Part shown: one piece after another, positions 1 to 8,821 of the stretch
How the letters are laid out: every line of letters begins with the position of its first letter
Position numbering within the stretch: the stretch's first letter is position 1
Source: Hyphomicrobiales bacterium
Lineage (GTDB): Bacteria > Pseudomonadota > Alphaproteobacteria > Rhizobiales > Rhizobiaceae
Direction of reading: 5' to 3'
Length of the DNA: 64,000 nucleotides
Assembly: GCA_900489925.1 (NCBI GenBank)
Contig: UEHQ01000009.1
Location: forward strand, 429,636-493,635
The notes under the pieces: model-generated
What the model was told of the DNA's origin: nothing
The model's database searches: none
Seen by the model: only the letters and a program-made list of their open reading frames with translations
Translations under genes and position numbers: made by a program

Positions 1-1102
1 TGCCGGATTTCAAGATATCCATCGCCGGGAAGATGCGCTTGTCCGCGACCTTGCGATCCAGGACGATTTCCGAGTTACCGGTACCCTTGAATTCTTCGAA
101 GATAACTTCGTCCATTCGGCTGCCGGTATCGATCAGCGCCGTCGCGATGATGGTCAGCGAGCCACCTTCTTCGATGTTACGTGCCGCACCGAAGAAGCGC
201 TTGGGGCGCTGCAGTGCATTGGCGTCAACACCACCGGTCAACACCTTGCCGGAGGAAGGAACGACTGTGTTGTAGGCGCGACCGAGACGCGTGATCGAAT
301 CGAGCAGGATGACAACGTCGCGACCGTGCTCGACAAGACGCTTCGCCTTTTCGATCACCATTTCGGCGACCTGAACGTGGCGCACTGCCGGCTCGTCGAA
401 GGTAGACGAAATGACTTCGCCGCGAACCGATCGCTGCATGTCGGTCACTTCTTCAGGACGCTCGTCGATCAAGAGCACGATCAGGTAGCACTCTGGATGA
501 TTCGCCGTGATCGAATGCGCAATGTTCTGCAGCAGGACGGTCTTACCGGTGCGTGGCGGCGCCACGATCAGGCCACGCTGGCCTTTACCGAGCGGAGCGA
601 CGAGATCGATCACACGCGGTGACAGATCCTTGGACGTGGGAACGTCGAGCTCCATCTTAAAACGTTCGTTCGGGTAGAGCGGCGTCAGATTGTCGAAATG
701 AACCTTGTGCCGGATCTTCTCCGGATCATCGAAATTGATCGTGTTGACCTTCAGCAGTGCGAAGTACCGCTCGCCTTCCTTCGGACCACGGATCGGTCCT
801 TCGACCGTATCCCCGGTCTTCAGCGAGAACCGGCGGATCTGCGACGGAGAAATATAGATGTCGTCAGGACCCGGCAGATAGTTCGCATTCGCGGAACGCA
901 GGAAGCCAAATCCGTCCTGGAGAACCTCAACGACACCCTCACCGATGATCTCAACATCCTGGCTGGCCAAAACCTTCAGAATGGCAAACATGAGCTCCTG
1001 TTTGCGCATCGTGCTCGCATTCTCGACCTCGAGCGATTCGGCAAAAGCCAGCAGATCCGTCGGGGATTTACTCTTAAGTTCCTGAAGCTTCATTTCAGCC
1101 AT
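1..1102 (-). CDS. rho: Transcription termination factor Rho (partial, C-terminus off the window)
   Basis: Hexameric RNA-dependent ATPase helicase that terminates transcription in the cytoplasm. Reading from ATG at 1102, about 367 residues are present and some 50 C-terminal residues lie beyond base 1; rhizobial Rho is about 420 aa. The N-terminus begins [10 protein letters not shown], a typical Rho N-terminal helical domain, followed by the RNA-binding cold-shock-like domain. The Walker A motif APPRTGKT is near residue 186 (around base 545), followed by the ATPase core with [14 protein letters not shown] and [16 protein letters not shown] motifs. The start is chosen by homology; a second in-frame ATG lies three codons downstream and no strong Shine-Dalgarno sequence is visible. 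The gene reads away from the proposed origin at 2859-3261. Identity is very secure. Confidence 0.97.
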   Translation of the reverse strand, partial: MAEMKLQELKSKSPTDLLAFAESLEVENASTMRKQELMFAILKVLASQDVEIIGEGVVEVLQDGFGFLRSANANYLPGPDDIYISPSQIRRFSLKTGDTVEGPIRGPKEGERYFALLKVNTINFDDPEKIRHKVHFDNLTPLYPNERFKMELDVPTSKDLSPRVIDLVAPLGKGQRGLIVAPPRTGKTVLLQNIAHSITANHPECYLIVLLIDERPEEVTDMQRSVRGEVISSTFDEPAVRHVQVAEMVIEKAKRLVEHGRDVVILLDSITRLGRAYNTVVPSSGKVLTGGVDANALQRPKRFFGAARNIEEGGSLTIIATALIDTGSRMDEVIFEEFKGTGNSEIVLDRKVADKRIFPAMDILKSG

Positions 1103-1283
1103 GAAGTGACCAATACTCTATATTTCTGAGGGGAGAGGCGATGCGAGGACAGTAACCGGTCCTGCGAAGAGTCCGCAGACGATCGAACTTTACATACATG
1201 CCACAAGGATGAGGTGAAGCGAAAATAGCGGCTCACGCGCAATGCCGCAAGGGGGCTGCTTAAAATGAAAGAAATTTAACCGA

Positions 1284-1820
1284 TCAGAACGGCTTCACCA
1301 CGACGAGAATGACGATCGCGATCATCAGCAGCGTCGGCGCCTCGTTCATGAACCGCCAATAGCGCGCCGAACGTCGATTTTCATCCCGCTCGAAAGCCTT
1401 GGCTGCGCGGCTGAAGAAGACATGTACGCCAGTCAACAGCACAACCAAGCCTAGCTTGGCATGCAGCCAGCCGCCCTGAAAACCATAAACGGACCAGGCA
1501 AGGTATAGGCCGAAGATCCACGTCAACATCATTGCCGGGTTCATGATCACCTTGAGCAATCTCCGCTCCATGACCTTGAACGTCTCCGACTGAATGGAGC
1601 CTGGCTCTGCATCGGTATGGTAGATGAACAGGCGCGGCATGTAGAAGAGCCCGGCCATCCACGAGATCACCGCAATCACATGGAGCGCCTTGATCCAGAG
1701 GTAGAGGTCATCAGGATTCCACGCGAATAGACCGACCGCGATCAAGACGAAGAAAACGATCGCGAAATAGGCGCGACGTCGGGCATAGGAACCCGGCCGC
1801 TCATCGATCTGCCGCGCCAT
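1284..1820 (-). CDS. hemJ: Protoporphyrinogen oxidase HemJ (CopD-like membrane protein)
   Basis: A 178-residue integral membrane protein of the HemJ/UPF0093 family, which converts protoporphyrinogen IX to protoporphyrin IX in bacteria lacking HemG and HemY. About four or five hydrophobic segments are visible (roughly residues 18-34, 40-62, 90-110, 118-136, 158-176). The conserved His47 in the ALHVIAVISWMAG segment is a known haem-ligand position in the family, and the RLLKVIMNPAMML segment is also characteristic. It lies 3 bases downstream of hemE on the same strand, so two late haem-biosynthesis steps are probably co-transcribed. Family assignment is secure; the enzyme activity is inferred from family knowledge and this pairing. 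Confidence 0.9.
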   Translation of the reverse strand: MARQIDERPGSYARRRAYFAIVFFVLIAVGLFAWNPDDLYLWIKALHVIAVISWMAGLFYMPRLFIYHTDAEPGSIQSETFKVMERRLLKVIMNPAMMLTWIFGLYLAWSVYGFQGGWLHAKLGLVVLLTGVHVFFSRAAKAFERDENRRSARYWRFMNEAPTLLMIAIVILVVVKPF

Positions 1821-1823
1821 CTG

Positions 1824-2858
1824 TCAGCGTCCTCCGCTGCGAACGCGCTCGACGAGCAGGCGAACGTTTTCAGGATCCGCCTGAGGCGTAATACCGTGGC
1901 CAAGATTGAAGATCAGCGGGCCGCTTCCGAGCCGCTGCAGAATGTCGTCGATACCTTCCGACAAAGCCGCCCCGCCTGCAACGACCCGCATTGGATCTAG
2001 GTTGCCCTGCACGGGTCCATCCTTCTGCAGCTCGACCGCGAAATCCAGCGGTACCGACCAGTCAAGCCCGATCGCCTCCGCCCCAGTCTTCTGCCGGTAA
2101 TCCTTCAGGAGATAGCCGGCGCCCTTCGCGAATGCGATCACGCGTGCCTTCGGCCGCCGGGCCTTCACCGACGCGATCATCCGCGCAACCGGCGCGACTG
2201 CGTAAGCAGCAAATTCCCGCTGGCCCAGCACACCCGCCCAGGAATCGAAGATCTGCACAGCGTCCGCACCAGCATCGATCTGCGAAACCAGATAGTCCGC
2301 AGAAATATCGGCCAGCACCGCCAGAAGACGCTCGAAGGCTTTCGGGTGCTTATAGGCAAACAATCGCGCCGGCGCCTGATCCGGCGTTCCGTGCCCGGCA
2401 ATCATATAGGTCGCGACCGTCCAGGGGGCCCCACAGAAGCCCAGCAACGTCGTTTCGTCAGGAAGCTCGAGCCGCAGCCGCCGAACCGTCTCCATGACGG
2501 GCGCAAGGTGCTCCATCACAGGTGCCACATCCAATCGCTCGATACCGCCGACATCAATCGGATCCATCTCCGGTCCATGTCCTTCGGTGAAACGAACATT
2601 CCGTCTCATGGCATCAGGGATAACCAGGATATCGGAGAAAAGGATCGCCGCATCGAATCCGTATCGCCGTATCGGCTGAAGCGTCACTTCGACTGCGTGC
2701 TTCGGCGAATAACAGAGATCGAGAAAGCTCCCGGCTTTTGCGCGAACTTGCCTGTATTCGGGAAGGTAACGCCCTGCTTGCCGCATCAGCCAGATCGGGG
2801 GAGGGCTCAGTGTTTCGCCCTCGAGCACTCGTAAGATTTTCCGCCGCGTTCCGCTCAA
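1824..2858 (-). CDS. hemE: Uroporphyrinogen decarboxylase HemE
   Basis: Cytoplasmic enzyme that removes four acetate carboxyls from uroporphyrinogen III to give coproporphyrinogen III in haem synthesis. It is 344 aa, the usual length. The signature [14 protein letters not shown] covers residues 23-36, with substrate-binding Arg26 and Arg30, and catalytic Asp75 lies in the [10 protein letters not shown] segment. The second signature, around [13 protein letters not shown], is present. The start is ATG at 2858. Upstream is the proposed chromosomal origin; hemE flanks oriC in Caulobacter and in Sinorhizobium. Downstream hemJ follows after 3 bases. Confidence 0.97.
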   Translation of the reverse strand: MSGTRRKILRVLEGETLSPPPIWLMRQAGRYLPEYRQVRAKAGSFLDLCYSPKHAVEVTLQPIRRYGFDAAILFSDILVIPDAMRRNVRFTEGHGPEMDPIDVGGIERLDVAPVMEHLAPVMETVRRLRLELPDETTLLGFCGAPWTVATYMIAGHGTPDQAPARLFAYKHPKAFERLLAVLADISADYLVSQIDAGADAVQIFDSWAGVLGQREFAAYAVAPVARMIASVKARRPKARVIAFAKGAGYLLKDYRQKTGAEAIGLDWSVPLDFAVELQKDGPVQGNLDPMRVVAGGAALSEGIDDILQRLGSGPLIFNLGHGITPQADPENVRLLVERVRSGGR

Positions 2859-3012
2859 GCGCTTCTTCCCTATAAAATCTAAAGATATTTAAAGAGGTTT
2901 CTATTTCTTAGAGTCGGTGACTATCAAGGATTAAAATCCATCCACGGACGATACGATTTGTCGCGCCACGCCGAAGTTGCGCGAACGAAGAAAGAAAGCT
3001 CTGCCGCGACTT

Positions 3013-3021
3013 TGGGGATAA
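3013..3021 (-). promoter_or_regulatory. DnaA-box-like site
   Basis: The reverse complement reads TTATCCCCA, one mismatch from the consensus TTATCCACA. It lies in the proposed origin, downstream of the AT-rich segment. Confidence 0.5.
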
Positions 3022-3077
3022 CACTGAAACGGTCTTAGATTTCAATGCGATGAAGCCTACCGCAATATGCACCTGGT

Positions 3078-3086
3078 TGTGGACAA
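3078..3086 (-). promoter_or_regulatory. DnaA-box-like site
   Basis: The reverse complement reads TTGTCCACA, one mismatch from TTATCCACA. It is the best-matching candidate, together with 3168-3176. Confidence 0.6.
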
Positions 3087-3167
3087 GTACTGCATATCTG
3101 TGTGCCTTGTGCAAACTTTCCACAAAAGTCACAAGTGCCGCCGGAGCCACGTCACAAGAATCCGAAA

Positions 3168-3176
3168 TGTGGAAAA
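3168..3176 (-). promoter_or_regulatory. DnaA-box-like site
   Basis: The reverse complement reads TTTTCCACA, one mismatch from TTATCCACA. It sits 6 bases beyond a GAATC methylation site at 3158-3162. Confidence 0.6.
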
Positions 3177-3261
3177 CTAGGCATGTTTTCCCTTGCCTTG
3201 ACCCGGGCCGGTCTCGTAGCTCTCCCTTATCCAGTCTTTTCAACAGGCATCGGAAAATATC

Positions 3262-4083
3262 GTGGAGAATCGGCCGAACTTCTTCCATTTGCACCTGATT
3301 TCTGACTCAACAGGAGAGACTCTGATCTCCGCCGGTCGCGCCGCTTCCGCGCAATTCAAGTCCGCCCAGCCTGTCGAACATGTCTATCCGCTGATCCGAA
3401 ATCGAAAGCAGCTCCTGGCCGTGTTGCAGACGATCGACGGTGAACCGGGCATCGTCCTCTACACGATCGTCGATCGGGAGCTCGCCGCGCTGATTGATGA
3501 GCGATGCGCGGAAATGGGTGTGGCTTCCGTCAACGTGCTGGAACCAGTCCTCAACGCATTCCAGATCTATCTCGGCGCGCCCTCGCGTCGCCGGGTCGGC
3601 GCCCAACATGTCATGAACGCCGGATATTTTGCTCGCATCGAAGCGCTTAACTTCACCATGGATCATGATGACGGCCAGATGCCCGATGACTATAATGACG
3701 CCGACGTCGTTATTATAGGTATCAGCCGTACGTCGAAAACGCCGACCAGCATCTATCTCGCCAACCGCGGCATTAAGACGGCCAACATTCCGATCGTCTA
3801 CGGCGTGCCTCTTCCCGAGAGCTTGTTCTCGGCGACCAAGCCGCTGATCGTCTGTCTGATCGCGACCACCGACCGCATTTCGCAGGTCCGTGAAAATCGC
3901 GTTCTCGGAACTACGTCGGGCTTCGATCGTGGCGACTACACGGATCGCGCGGCCATATCCGAGGAACTCAAATATGCGCGATCACTGTGTGCGCGACATA
4001 ACTGGCCGTTGATCGACGTGACGCGACGCTCGATCGAAGAGACGGCGGCTGCAATCGTTGCTCTTCGGCCAAAGCTGCGTTAA
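3262..4083 (+). CDS. ppsR: Pyruvate, phosphate dikinase / PEP synthase regulatory protein (DUF299)
   Basis: A 273-residue member of the DUF299 family, bifunctional ADP-dependent kinases and Pi-dependent pyrophosphorylases that switch pyruvate phosphate dikinase or PEP synthase off and on by threonine phosphorylation. The N-terminus [14 protein letters not shown] and the P-loop-like [15 protein letters not shown] (from residue 153) are family hallmarks. The start is GTG at 3262, set by the conserved N-terminus; the Shine-Dalgarno is weak. It is the first gene on the right of the proposed origin and corresponds to the RP001-type gene found beside alphaproteobacterial origins. Which dikinase is the target cannot be read from this window. 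Confidence 0.92.
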   Translation: MENRPNFFHLHLISDSTGETLISAGRAASAQFKSAQPVEHVYPLIRNRKQLLAVLQTIDGEPGIVLYTIVDRELAALIDERCAEMGVASVNVLEPVLNAFQIYLGAPSRRRVGAQHVMNAGYFARIEALNFTMDHDDGQMPDDYNDADVVIIGISRTSKTPTSIYLANRGIKTANIPIVYGVPLPESLFSATKPLIVCLIATTDRISQVRENRVLGTTSGFDRGDYTDRAAISEELKYARSLCARHNWPLIDVTRRSIEETAAAIVALRPKLR

Positions 4084-4113
4084 GCGCTGAACGTCTATCG
4101 CCGCGGAGGTTTT

Positions 4114-4713
4114 ATGACAGCCAGACTCATCCTTGCATCCTCCAGTCCGTTCCGGCGAATGCTCATGCAGAATGCCGGCGTGTCGTTTGATGTTCATCCG
4201 GCCCAAATCGATGAGCGCGCTGTCGAAGCGCCGCTCGAGGCTGACGGCGCGACGCCAGATGCCATTGCCCTTGTTCTTGCGAAAGCCAAAGCGCGGGAAG
4301 TGAGCAGTCGTTTCCCTGATGCATTGGTCCTCGGGTCGGATCAGACGATGTCACTCGGAAAGCGGACGTTTCACAAACCCAGGGACATGAAAGATGCGGC
4401 CGATCACCTGAAGGCGCTTCGCGGAGCGACGCACCGGCTGAATAGCGCGATCGCACTCGCCCTGGGTGGCGATATCATATGGGAGCATATCTCGCACGCC
4501 GAATTGACGATGCGCATGTTCAGCGATGACTTCATACAACGTCATCTCGGTCGCGTCGGAGACAGAGCGCTTGCAAGCGTCGGGGCCTATCAGCTTGAGG
4601 GGGAGGGACTGCAGTTGTTCACGAAGATAGAAGGCGACTATTTCACGATATTGGGCCTTCCCATGTTGCCCCTGTTGGAGAAGCTGCGTGAACTGGGTGC
4701 GATCGATGGATGA
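4114..4713 (+). CDS. maf: Maf-like nucleoside triphosphate pyrophosphatase
   Basis: A 199-residue Maf/Ham1-superfamily protein that hydrolyses non-canonical or canonical nucleoside triphosphates to monophosphates. The N-terminal [12 protein letters not shown] motif (residues 6-17) and the central VLGSDQTM motif with the catalytic acid are seen. A GGAGG ribosome-binding site at 4105-4109 supports ATG at 4114. It overlaps the start of aroE by 8 bases. Maf subfamilies differ in base preference (dTTP/UTP or m7GTP), and I cannot decide the substrate from sequence alone. Confidence 0.92.
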   Translation: MTARLILASSSPFRRMLMQNAGVSFDVHPAQIDERAVEAPLEADGATPDAIALVLAKAKAREVSSRFPDALVLGSDQTMSLGKRTFHKPRDMKDAADHLKALRGATHRLNSAIALALGGDIIWEHISHAELTMRMFSDDFIQRHLGRVGDRALASVGAYQLEGEGLQLFTKIEGDYFTILGLPMLPLLEKLRELGAIDG

Positions 4714-5563
4714 TTCACGTGAAACATTGGCTCCGAGAGCGTTTGTCACCGGCTACCCCGCCAAACATTCCCGGTCGCCGCTGATCCATGGCCACTGGCT
4801 GAAAACGCTTGACCTTCAGGGCAGCTATCAGGCTTACGAGGTAAAGCCGGAGGATTTTCCCGCCTTCATGAACGCTTTGAAAAGTGGCGAGTCTGGCTTT
4901 GCCGGCGGTAACGTCACAATCCCGCACAAGGAAATGGCGTTCAAGCTCGCCGATGAGCCGGATGAGCTTTCGGAAGAGCTCGGAGCCTCGAATACCCTTT
5001 GGATCGATGACGGCCGCCTCAAAGCGACCAACACCGATGGCCGAGGATTTACAGCCAATCTCGACGAGCGCCACCCCGGCTGGGACAAGGCGACGTCGGC
5101 CGTCATCCTGGGCGCCGGCGGGGCAAGCCGGGCTATCATCCAGGCTGTTAGAGATAGGGGCTTTTCAGAGATCCATGTCGTCAACCGCACCGTTGACCGC
5201 GCGGCGGAACTCGCCGATCGCTTTGGGCCGAAGGTCTATGCTCACCCGATCGCCGCCCTCGGCGAGGTCATGAAAGGTGCCGGCCTGTTCATCAACACGA
5301 CATCTCTCGGCATGGACGGTGAAAGCGCACCGCAGATCGATTTCTCTCCGTTGCAGTCGGGCGCGGTGGTGACAGATATCGTTTACGTGCCGCTCAAGAC
5401 ACCTTTCCTCAAGCAGGCAGAAGAGCAAGGCTTCGCCATTGTCGATGGCTTGGGCATGCTGTTGCACCAGGCTGTTCCAGGTTTCGAAAAGTGGTTCGGC
5501 CAGCGGCCGATCGTGACCGAGGAACTTCGGTCGCTGATCATCGCGGATATGGAAAGACACTGA
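4706..5563 (+). CDS. aroE: Shikimate dehydrogenase AroE
   Basis: NADPH-dependent reduction of 3-dehydroshikimate to shikimate in aromatic amino acid synthesis; 285 aa from ATG at 4706. The shikimate-binding [10 protein letters not shown] motif is at the N-terminus, the catalytic Lys lies in NVTIPHKE, the partner Asp in NTDGRGF, and the nucleotide-binding glycine-rich loop is [10 protein letters not shown]. An upstream in-frame ATG at 4688 exists, but 4706 gives the N-terminus MDDSRET seen in rhizobial homologues and an 8-base overlap with maf. Its stop overlaps the coaE start by one base (TGATG), which points to translational coupling. Confidence 0.96.
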   Translation: MDDSRETLAPRAFVTGYPAKHSRSPLIHGHWLKTLDLQGSYQAYEVKPEDFPAFMNALKSGESGFAGGNVTIPHKEMAFKLADEPDELSEELGASNTLWIDDGRLKATNTDGRGFTANLDERHPGWDKATSAVILGAGGASRAIIQAVRDRGFSEIHVVNRTVDRAAELADRFGPKVYAHPIAALGEVMKGAGLFINTTSLGMDGESAPQIDFSPLQSGAVVTDIVYVPLKTPFLKQAEEQGFAIVDGLGMLLHQAVPGFEKWFGQRPIVTEELRSLIIADMERH

Positions 5564-6174
5564 TGCTGCGGATTGGATTGACCGGCTCTATCGGAATGGG
5601 GAAGTCCACCATGGCGAAACTTTTCGCCGAGCTGGGCCTGCCGGTAAACGATGCCGACGCTGTCGTCCATGATCTCTATTCGGGGGAGGCGGCACCGCTG
5701 GTGGAGGCAGCCTTTCCTGGAACGGTAAAGGGCGGTGTGGTCGATCGCCGGGAACTCGGGCGCCAATTGTCGGCTGCGCCGGCTGGCTTCAAGCGCCTCG
5801 AAGAGATCGTCCACCCTCTCGTGAGAAAGCGCGAATCAGAGTTCATCGCACGCGAGCGAGAAAAGGGCAGCGACATGGTGCTGCTCGATATACCGCTGCT
5901 TTTCGAGACCGGAGCGGAAAAAAGAGTTGATATGATTGTAGTGGTTACCTGCGATCCACAGATTCAGCGGTCGCGCGTGCTTGCGCGGCCGAACATGACG
6001 GAAGAGAAATTCAATGCGATTCTTGCTCGCCAGACGCCGGATGCGGAAAAGCGCAAGAGAGCGGACTACGTGATCGATACAAGTTTCAGCATCGAGGCGG
6101 CGAGAGAGCGCGTGGCTGAAACTGTGTCCGATATAAAGCGTCGATTGGCGAATGGGGAATTCGAGCATGCGTGA
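5563..6174 (+). CDS. coaE: Dephospho-CoA kinase CoaE
   Basis: Catalyses the last step of coenzyme A synthesis, phosphorylating the 3'-hydroxyl of dephospho-CoA with ATP. It is 203 aa, normal for the family. The P-loop GLTGSIGMGKST is at residues 5-16, followed by the conserved DADAVVHDLY and LLDIPLLFETG segments. ATG at 5563 overlaps the aroE stop. The 3' end overlaps dnaQ by 8 bases. Confidence 0.96.
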   Translation: MLRIGLTGSIGMGKSTMAKLFAELGLPVNDADAVVHDLYSGEAAPLVEAAFPGTVKGGVVDRRELGRQLSAAPAGFKRLEEIVHPLVRKRESEFIAREREKGSDMVLLDIPLLFETGAEKRVDMIVVVTCDPQIQRSRVLARPNMTEEKFNAILARQTPDAEKRKRADYVIDTSFSIEAARERVAETVSDIKRRLANGEFEHA

Positions 6175-6877
6175 GATCATTTTCGATACGGAAACCACGG
6201 GCCTGGATAACCGTGTCGATCGCATCATCGAAATTGGCGGGATCGAACTTCTCAACCATTTTCCAACCGGCAGGACGATCCATATCTATGTGAACCCCGG
6301 CAGCCAGAAGGTTCATCCGGATGCATTGGCCGTGCACGGGATCACCGATGAGTTCTTGAAGGACAAGCCTCCGTTCGCCGACGTCGTACAACAGATCCTC
6401 GATTTCTTCGGGGATGCAAAATGGATCGCCCATAACGCGACGTTCGATATGGGGTTCATCAACGCCGAGCTTGCCCGGCTGGGAATGCCGCCGATCCTGC
6501 CCGACAGTGTGATCGACACACTTTCGCTCGCCCGGCGCAAGCATCCGATGGGCCCGAATTCCCTCGATGCGCTCTGCCGTCGCTACGGTGTCGATAATTC
6601 ACATCGTGCAAAACACGGCGCCCTGCTCGACTCCGAATTGCTAGCGGAAGTCTATATCGAGATGATTGGCGGTCGCCAGACGGCGCTGGGTCTCGGTGTC
6701 GCGCAAAACAGCGCGGCCCTGGAACAGGACGCCGCCGATGAGATCATCATCGAGCCAATTGCCCGGCCACGGTCGCTCGCCACCCGCATCAGCGAGCAGG
6801 AAGGGCAGGCGCACGACGCGCTGATCGCCAAGCTCGGCCAAAAAGGCATCTGGGCAAAATACGATCGCCCAAACTAA
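6167..6877 (+). CDS. dnaQ: DNA polymerase III epsilon subunit DnaQ
   Basis: The 3'-5' proofreading exonuclease of the replicative polymerase; 236 aa. It has the DEDDh active-site pattern: FDTETTGLD at residues 5-13 (Asp6 and Glu8 in the ExoI motif), AHNATFDMGF (ExoII), and HRAKHGALLDSELLAEVY (ExoIII with the His and Asp). The start at 6167 gives MREIIFDTETTG, the usual N-terminus, and overlaps the coaE stop. The gene ends just before a hairpin at 6881-6901. It is the last gene of the ppsR-maf-aroE-coaE-dnaQ run. Confidence 0.96.
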   Translation: MREIIFDTETTGLDNRVDRIIEIGGIELLNHFPTGRTIHIYVNPGSQKVHPDALAVHGITDEFLKDKPPFADVVQQILDFFGDAKWIAHNATFDMGFINAELARLGMPPILPDSVIDTLSLARRKHPMGPNSLDALCRRYGVDNSHRAKHGALLDSELLAEVYIEMIGGRQTALGLGVAQNSAALEQDAADEIIIEPIARPRSLATRISEQEGQAHDALIAKLGQKGIWAKYDRPN

Positions 6878-6880
6878 AAA

Positions 6881-6901
6881 TGCCCGGGCTGAACCCGGGC
6901 A
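6881..6901 (-). terminator. Intrinsic terminator (secB side, possibly bidirectional)
   Basis: Perfect arms TGCCCGGG (6881-6888) and CCCGGGCA (6894-6901) flank a five-base loop. Read on the minus strand the hairpin is followed by five T residues (complement of 6876-6880), so it fits termination of secB best. It sits between the convergent dnaQ and secB ends. Confidence 0.8.
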
Positions 6902-6926
6902 TTCAAGATCTTCCTGACGGAATGAA

Positions 6927-7400
6927 TCAGTTCGCCTGAACCTTTGCACGTGCCTGCTCTTCAGCAACACGCTGCGCGAACATCTGCGAGAAATCGATCG
7001 GATCGATCATCAGCGGCGGGAAGCCGCCATTGCGCGTGACGTCGGCGATGATCTGGCGGGCGAACGGGAAAAGCATCCGCGGGCACTCGATGAAGAGAAC
7101 CGGGAGCATGTGTTCCTGCGGGAAACCGGCGATCCGGAAGACGCCGCCATAGACCAACTCGGTGTGGAAGACCGTCTTGTCGCCATCCTTGGCTTCCGCG
7201 TTCAGCGAAAGAACGACGTCGAAATCGGTATCCGAGAGCGGGTTGGCGTTGACGTTGACATTGATGTTGATCGCCGGCGCTTTGTCGCGGGCTTGCAGCG
7301 AGCGGGGAGCGCCCGGGTTTTCGAAAGAGAGATCCTTGGTGTACTGAGCAAGGATGGTAAGGCTCGGGCTTGTTGCACCGTTGTTGTCTTCGCTGGCCAT
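6927..7400 (-). CDS. secB: Protein-export chaperone SecB
   Basis: Cytosolic tetrameric chaperone that keeps preproteins unfolded and hands them to SecA. It is 157 aa from ATG at 7400. A second ATG two codons upstream (7406) sits too close to the GAGGA ribosome-binding site, so 7400 is preferred. Conserved stretches include [10 protein letters not shown], the beta-strand segment [12 protein letters not shown], and the [16 protein letters not shown] segment followed by [13 protein letters not shown]. The gene is transcribed towards dnaQ and separated from it by a strong hairpin. Confidence 0.96.
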   Translation of the reverse strand: MASEDNNGATSPSLTILAQYTKDLSFENPGAPRSLQARDKAPAININVNVNANPLSDTDFDVVLSLNAEAKDGDKTVFHTELVYGGVFRIAGFPQEHMLPVLFIECPRMLFPFARQIIADVTRNGGFPPLMIDPIDFSQMFAQRVAEEQARAKVQAN

Positions 7401-7488
7401 TGGCATTTCCTCGAGAGCTTTGGATGAGCCGCATTATCATTTCGAGGTTAGCGTTACAACCCGGGCCTATTACGGTCCAAGCCTTGCA

Positions 7489-7989
7489 TCAATCGCCGAT
7501 ATGTTTGCCGGCCCATGGAGACTTGCCGTCGGGCTCGCGATGAAAATCCGTCGCATCCAGATCGACGACAGTCGAACGCCCCTCCCGATCGGTCGGTCGC
7601 GCGGACGACTGGTAGCCGTTGGCTGATCCCACAACGACAAACCGGCGGCTCACATATTTCCATGCCAGATCTCGCACCGCCGGAATGAAGATAAGGATCG
7701 CAATGATGTCGGTAATGAATCCGGGAATGATCAGCAGCAATGAAGCGATCACGAACATTGCGGGACGCAAGAGCTCGCGACCTGGCAGAACACCGCTCTG
7801 TCCCTGTTCGGACAGGCGCCGAAGGATGCCTATGCCCTGGCGTTTAAGCAAGGCAACGCCCGTGATGAAGCTCAGCATGACAAGGGCGAGCGTCAACCAG
7901 AGGCCGATCGCTTTGCCGACCAGCACAAAGCCGGCGATCTCGGCAAGAGGCAGAAGCAGCAGGAAACCAGGGATTATCGTCGGTCGCAT
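7489..7989 (-). CDS. fxsA: FxsA family membrane protein
   Basis: A 166-residue protein of the FxsA/YtzA family, small inner-membrane proteins; E. coli FxsA relieves F-plasmid exclusion of phage T7, but the general role is unknown. Three hydrophobic segments are visible near residues 6-40 and 75-98, followed by a charged, low-complexity C-terminal tail from about residue 110. The LLLPLAEIAGFVLVGKAIG start and the PGFITDIIA segment are family features. It lies upstream of secB on the same strand and divergent from timA. Confidence 0.85.
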   Translation of the reverse strand: MRPTIIPGFLLLLPLAEIAGFVLVGKAIGLWLTLALVMLSFITGVALLKRQGIGILRRLSEQGQSGVLPGRELLRPAMFVIASLLLIIPGFITDIIAILIFIPAVRDLAWKYVSRRFVVVGSANGYQSSARPTDREGRSTVVDLDATDFHREPDGKSPWAGKHIGD

Positions 7990-8116
7990 GTCATCATTCC
8001 GGTGGTCACCGGACTCCGTTTAAATCGGTCCCATTCGCGGACCTATTTGAATCATCTGTATCGGCAGACTATATGGGAGTACAAATCAGAGATGTTAACA
8101 GCGATAGCGGCGGAAC

Positions 8117-8821
8117 ATGGGTTCAAACGACTTCATCACATTGTTTTTTCTCGTGGCGGCGGTGCTGATTTTTTTGCAGCTTCGCAGTGTTCTTGGACGT
8201 CGTACGGGAAATGAGAAGCCCCCGCGCGATCTTTATACGCCGCGGGATGCCGTCGGCCCTGAAACGCCTGACGCCGGCAAGGTTGTGACGTTGCCACGTC
8301 GGGACGCAACGTCGGATGATGATGACCGGTTTGCAGCGATCGATGCATTCGCTCCCGCCGGCACGCCTCTGAACGATTCGCTTCGCGAGATGAACAAGGC
8401 GGATGCGTCGTTCAATCCGAAGGAATTCCTGAACGGCGCGCGGATGGCTTATGAAATGGTCGTGACCGCGTTCGCCGACGGCGATCGCAAGACGCTGAAG
8501 ACCCTTCTGTCTCGCGAAGTCTATGATGGTTTTGACGCGGCGATCGGCGAGCGTGAGGCGAAGGGTGAAAAGGTGAAGTCGACCTTCGTCGGCGTCGAGA
8601 AAGCCGAGATCACAAACGTCGAACTGAAGGCCAGTGAAGCGCAGATCACCGTTCGCATGGTCAGCCAGTTGATTTCCGCGACCTATGACAAGGATGACAA
8701 GCTGCTTGACGGCGATGCGGAAAACGTGGCGGAGGTCAACGATCTCTGGACATTTGCTCGCGATACCCGCTCGCGCGACCCGAATTGGAAACTCGTGGCC
8801 ACTGAATCGGAACATGAGTGA
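8117..8821 (+). CDS. Tim44/TimA-family membrane adaptor protein
   Basis: A 234-residue protein with one N-terminal membrane segment (about residues 5-22), a charged linker with Pro and Asp, and a Tim44-like domain from about residue 80 to the end (KEFLNGARMAYEMVVTAFADGDRKTLKTLL is typical). Mitochondrial Tim44 anchors the import motor; the alphaproteobacterial TimA proteins share the domain but their role is not settled. Its last 8 bases overlap mltA, and it heads the overlapping timA-mltA-smr-XRE run. The family is confident, the function open. Confidence 0.88.
   Translation: MGSNDFITLFFLVAAVLIFLQLRSVLGRRTGNEKPPRDLYTPRDAVGPETPDAGKVVTLPRRDATSDDDDRFAAIDAFAPAGTPLNDSLREMNKADASFNPKEFLNGARMAYEMVVTAFADGDRKTLKTLLSREVYDGFDAAIGEREAKGEKVKSTFVGVEKAEITNVELKASEAQITVRMVSQLISATYDKDDKLLDGDAENVAEVNDLWTFARDTRSRDPNWKLVATESEHE

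Larger units (their letters stand above)
2859..3261. other. oriC: Putative chromosomal replication origin (oriC) between hemE and ppsR
   Basis: This 403-base gap separates genes that read away from it on both sides. It has an AT-rich segment at about 2868-2940 that could serve as the unwinding element. DnaA-box-like 9-mers are visible: TGTGGACAA at 3078-3086, TGTGGAAAA at 3168-3176, TGGGGATAA at 3013-3021, and a weaker CTTTCCACA at 3116-3124. GANTC sites for the CcrM methylase occur at 2911-2915, 3158-3162 and, just past the gap, 3267-3271 and 3304-3308. Position next to hemE and the RP001/ppsR-type gene matches origins known from Caulobacter, Rickettsia and Sinorhizobium. The function is inferred from synteny and motifs. 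Confidence 0.8.

Noticed and set aside
2859..3261. CtrA-type TTAA-N7-TTAA sites in the origin
   Set aside because: The TTAA tetramers present (2889-2892 and 2931-2934) are not spaced by seven bases, so no convincing CtrA box is present.
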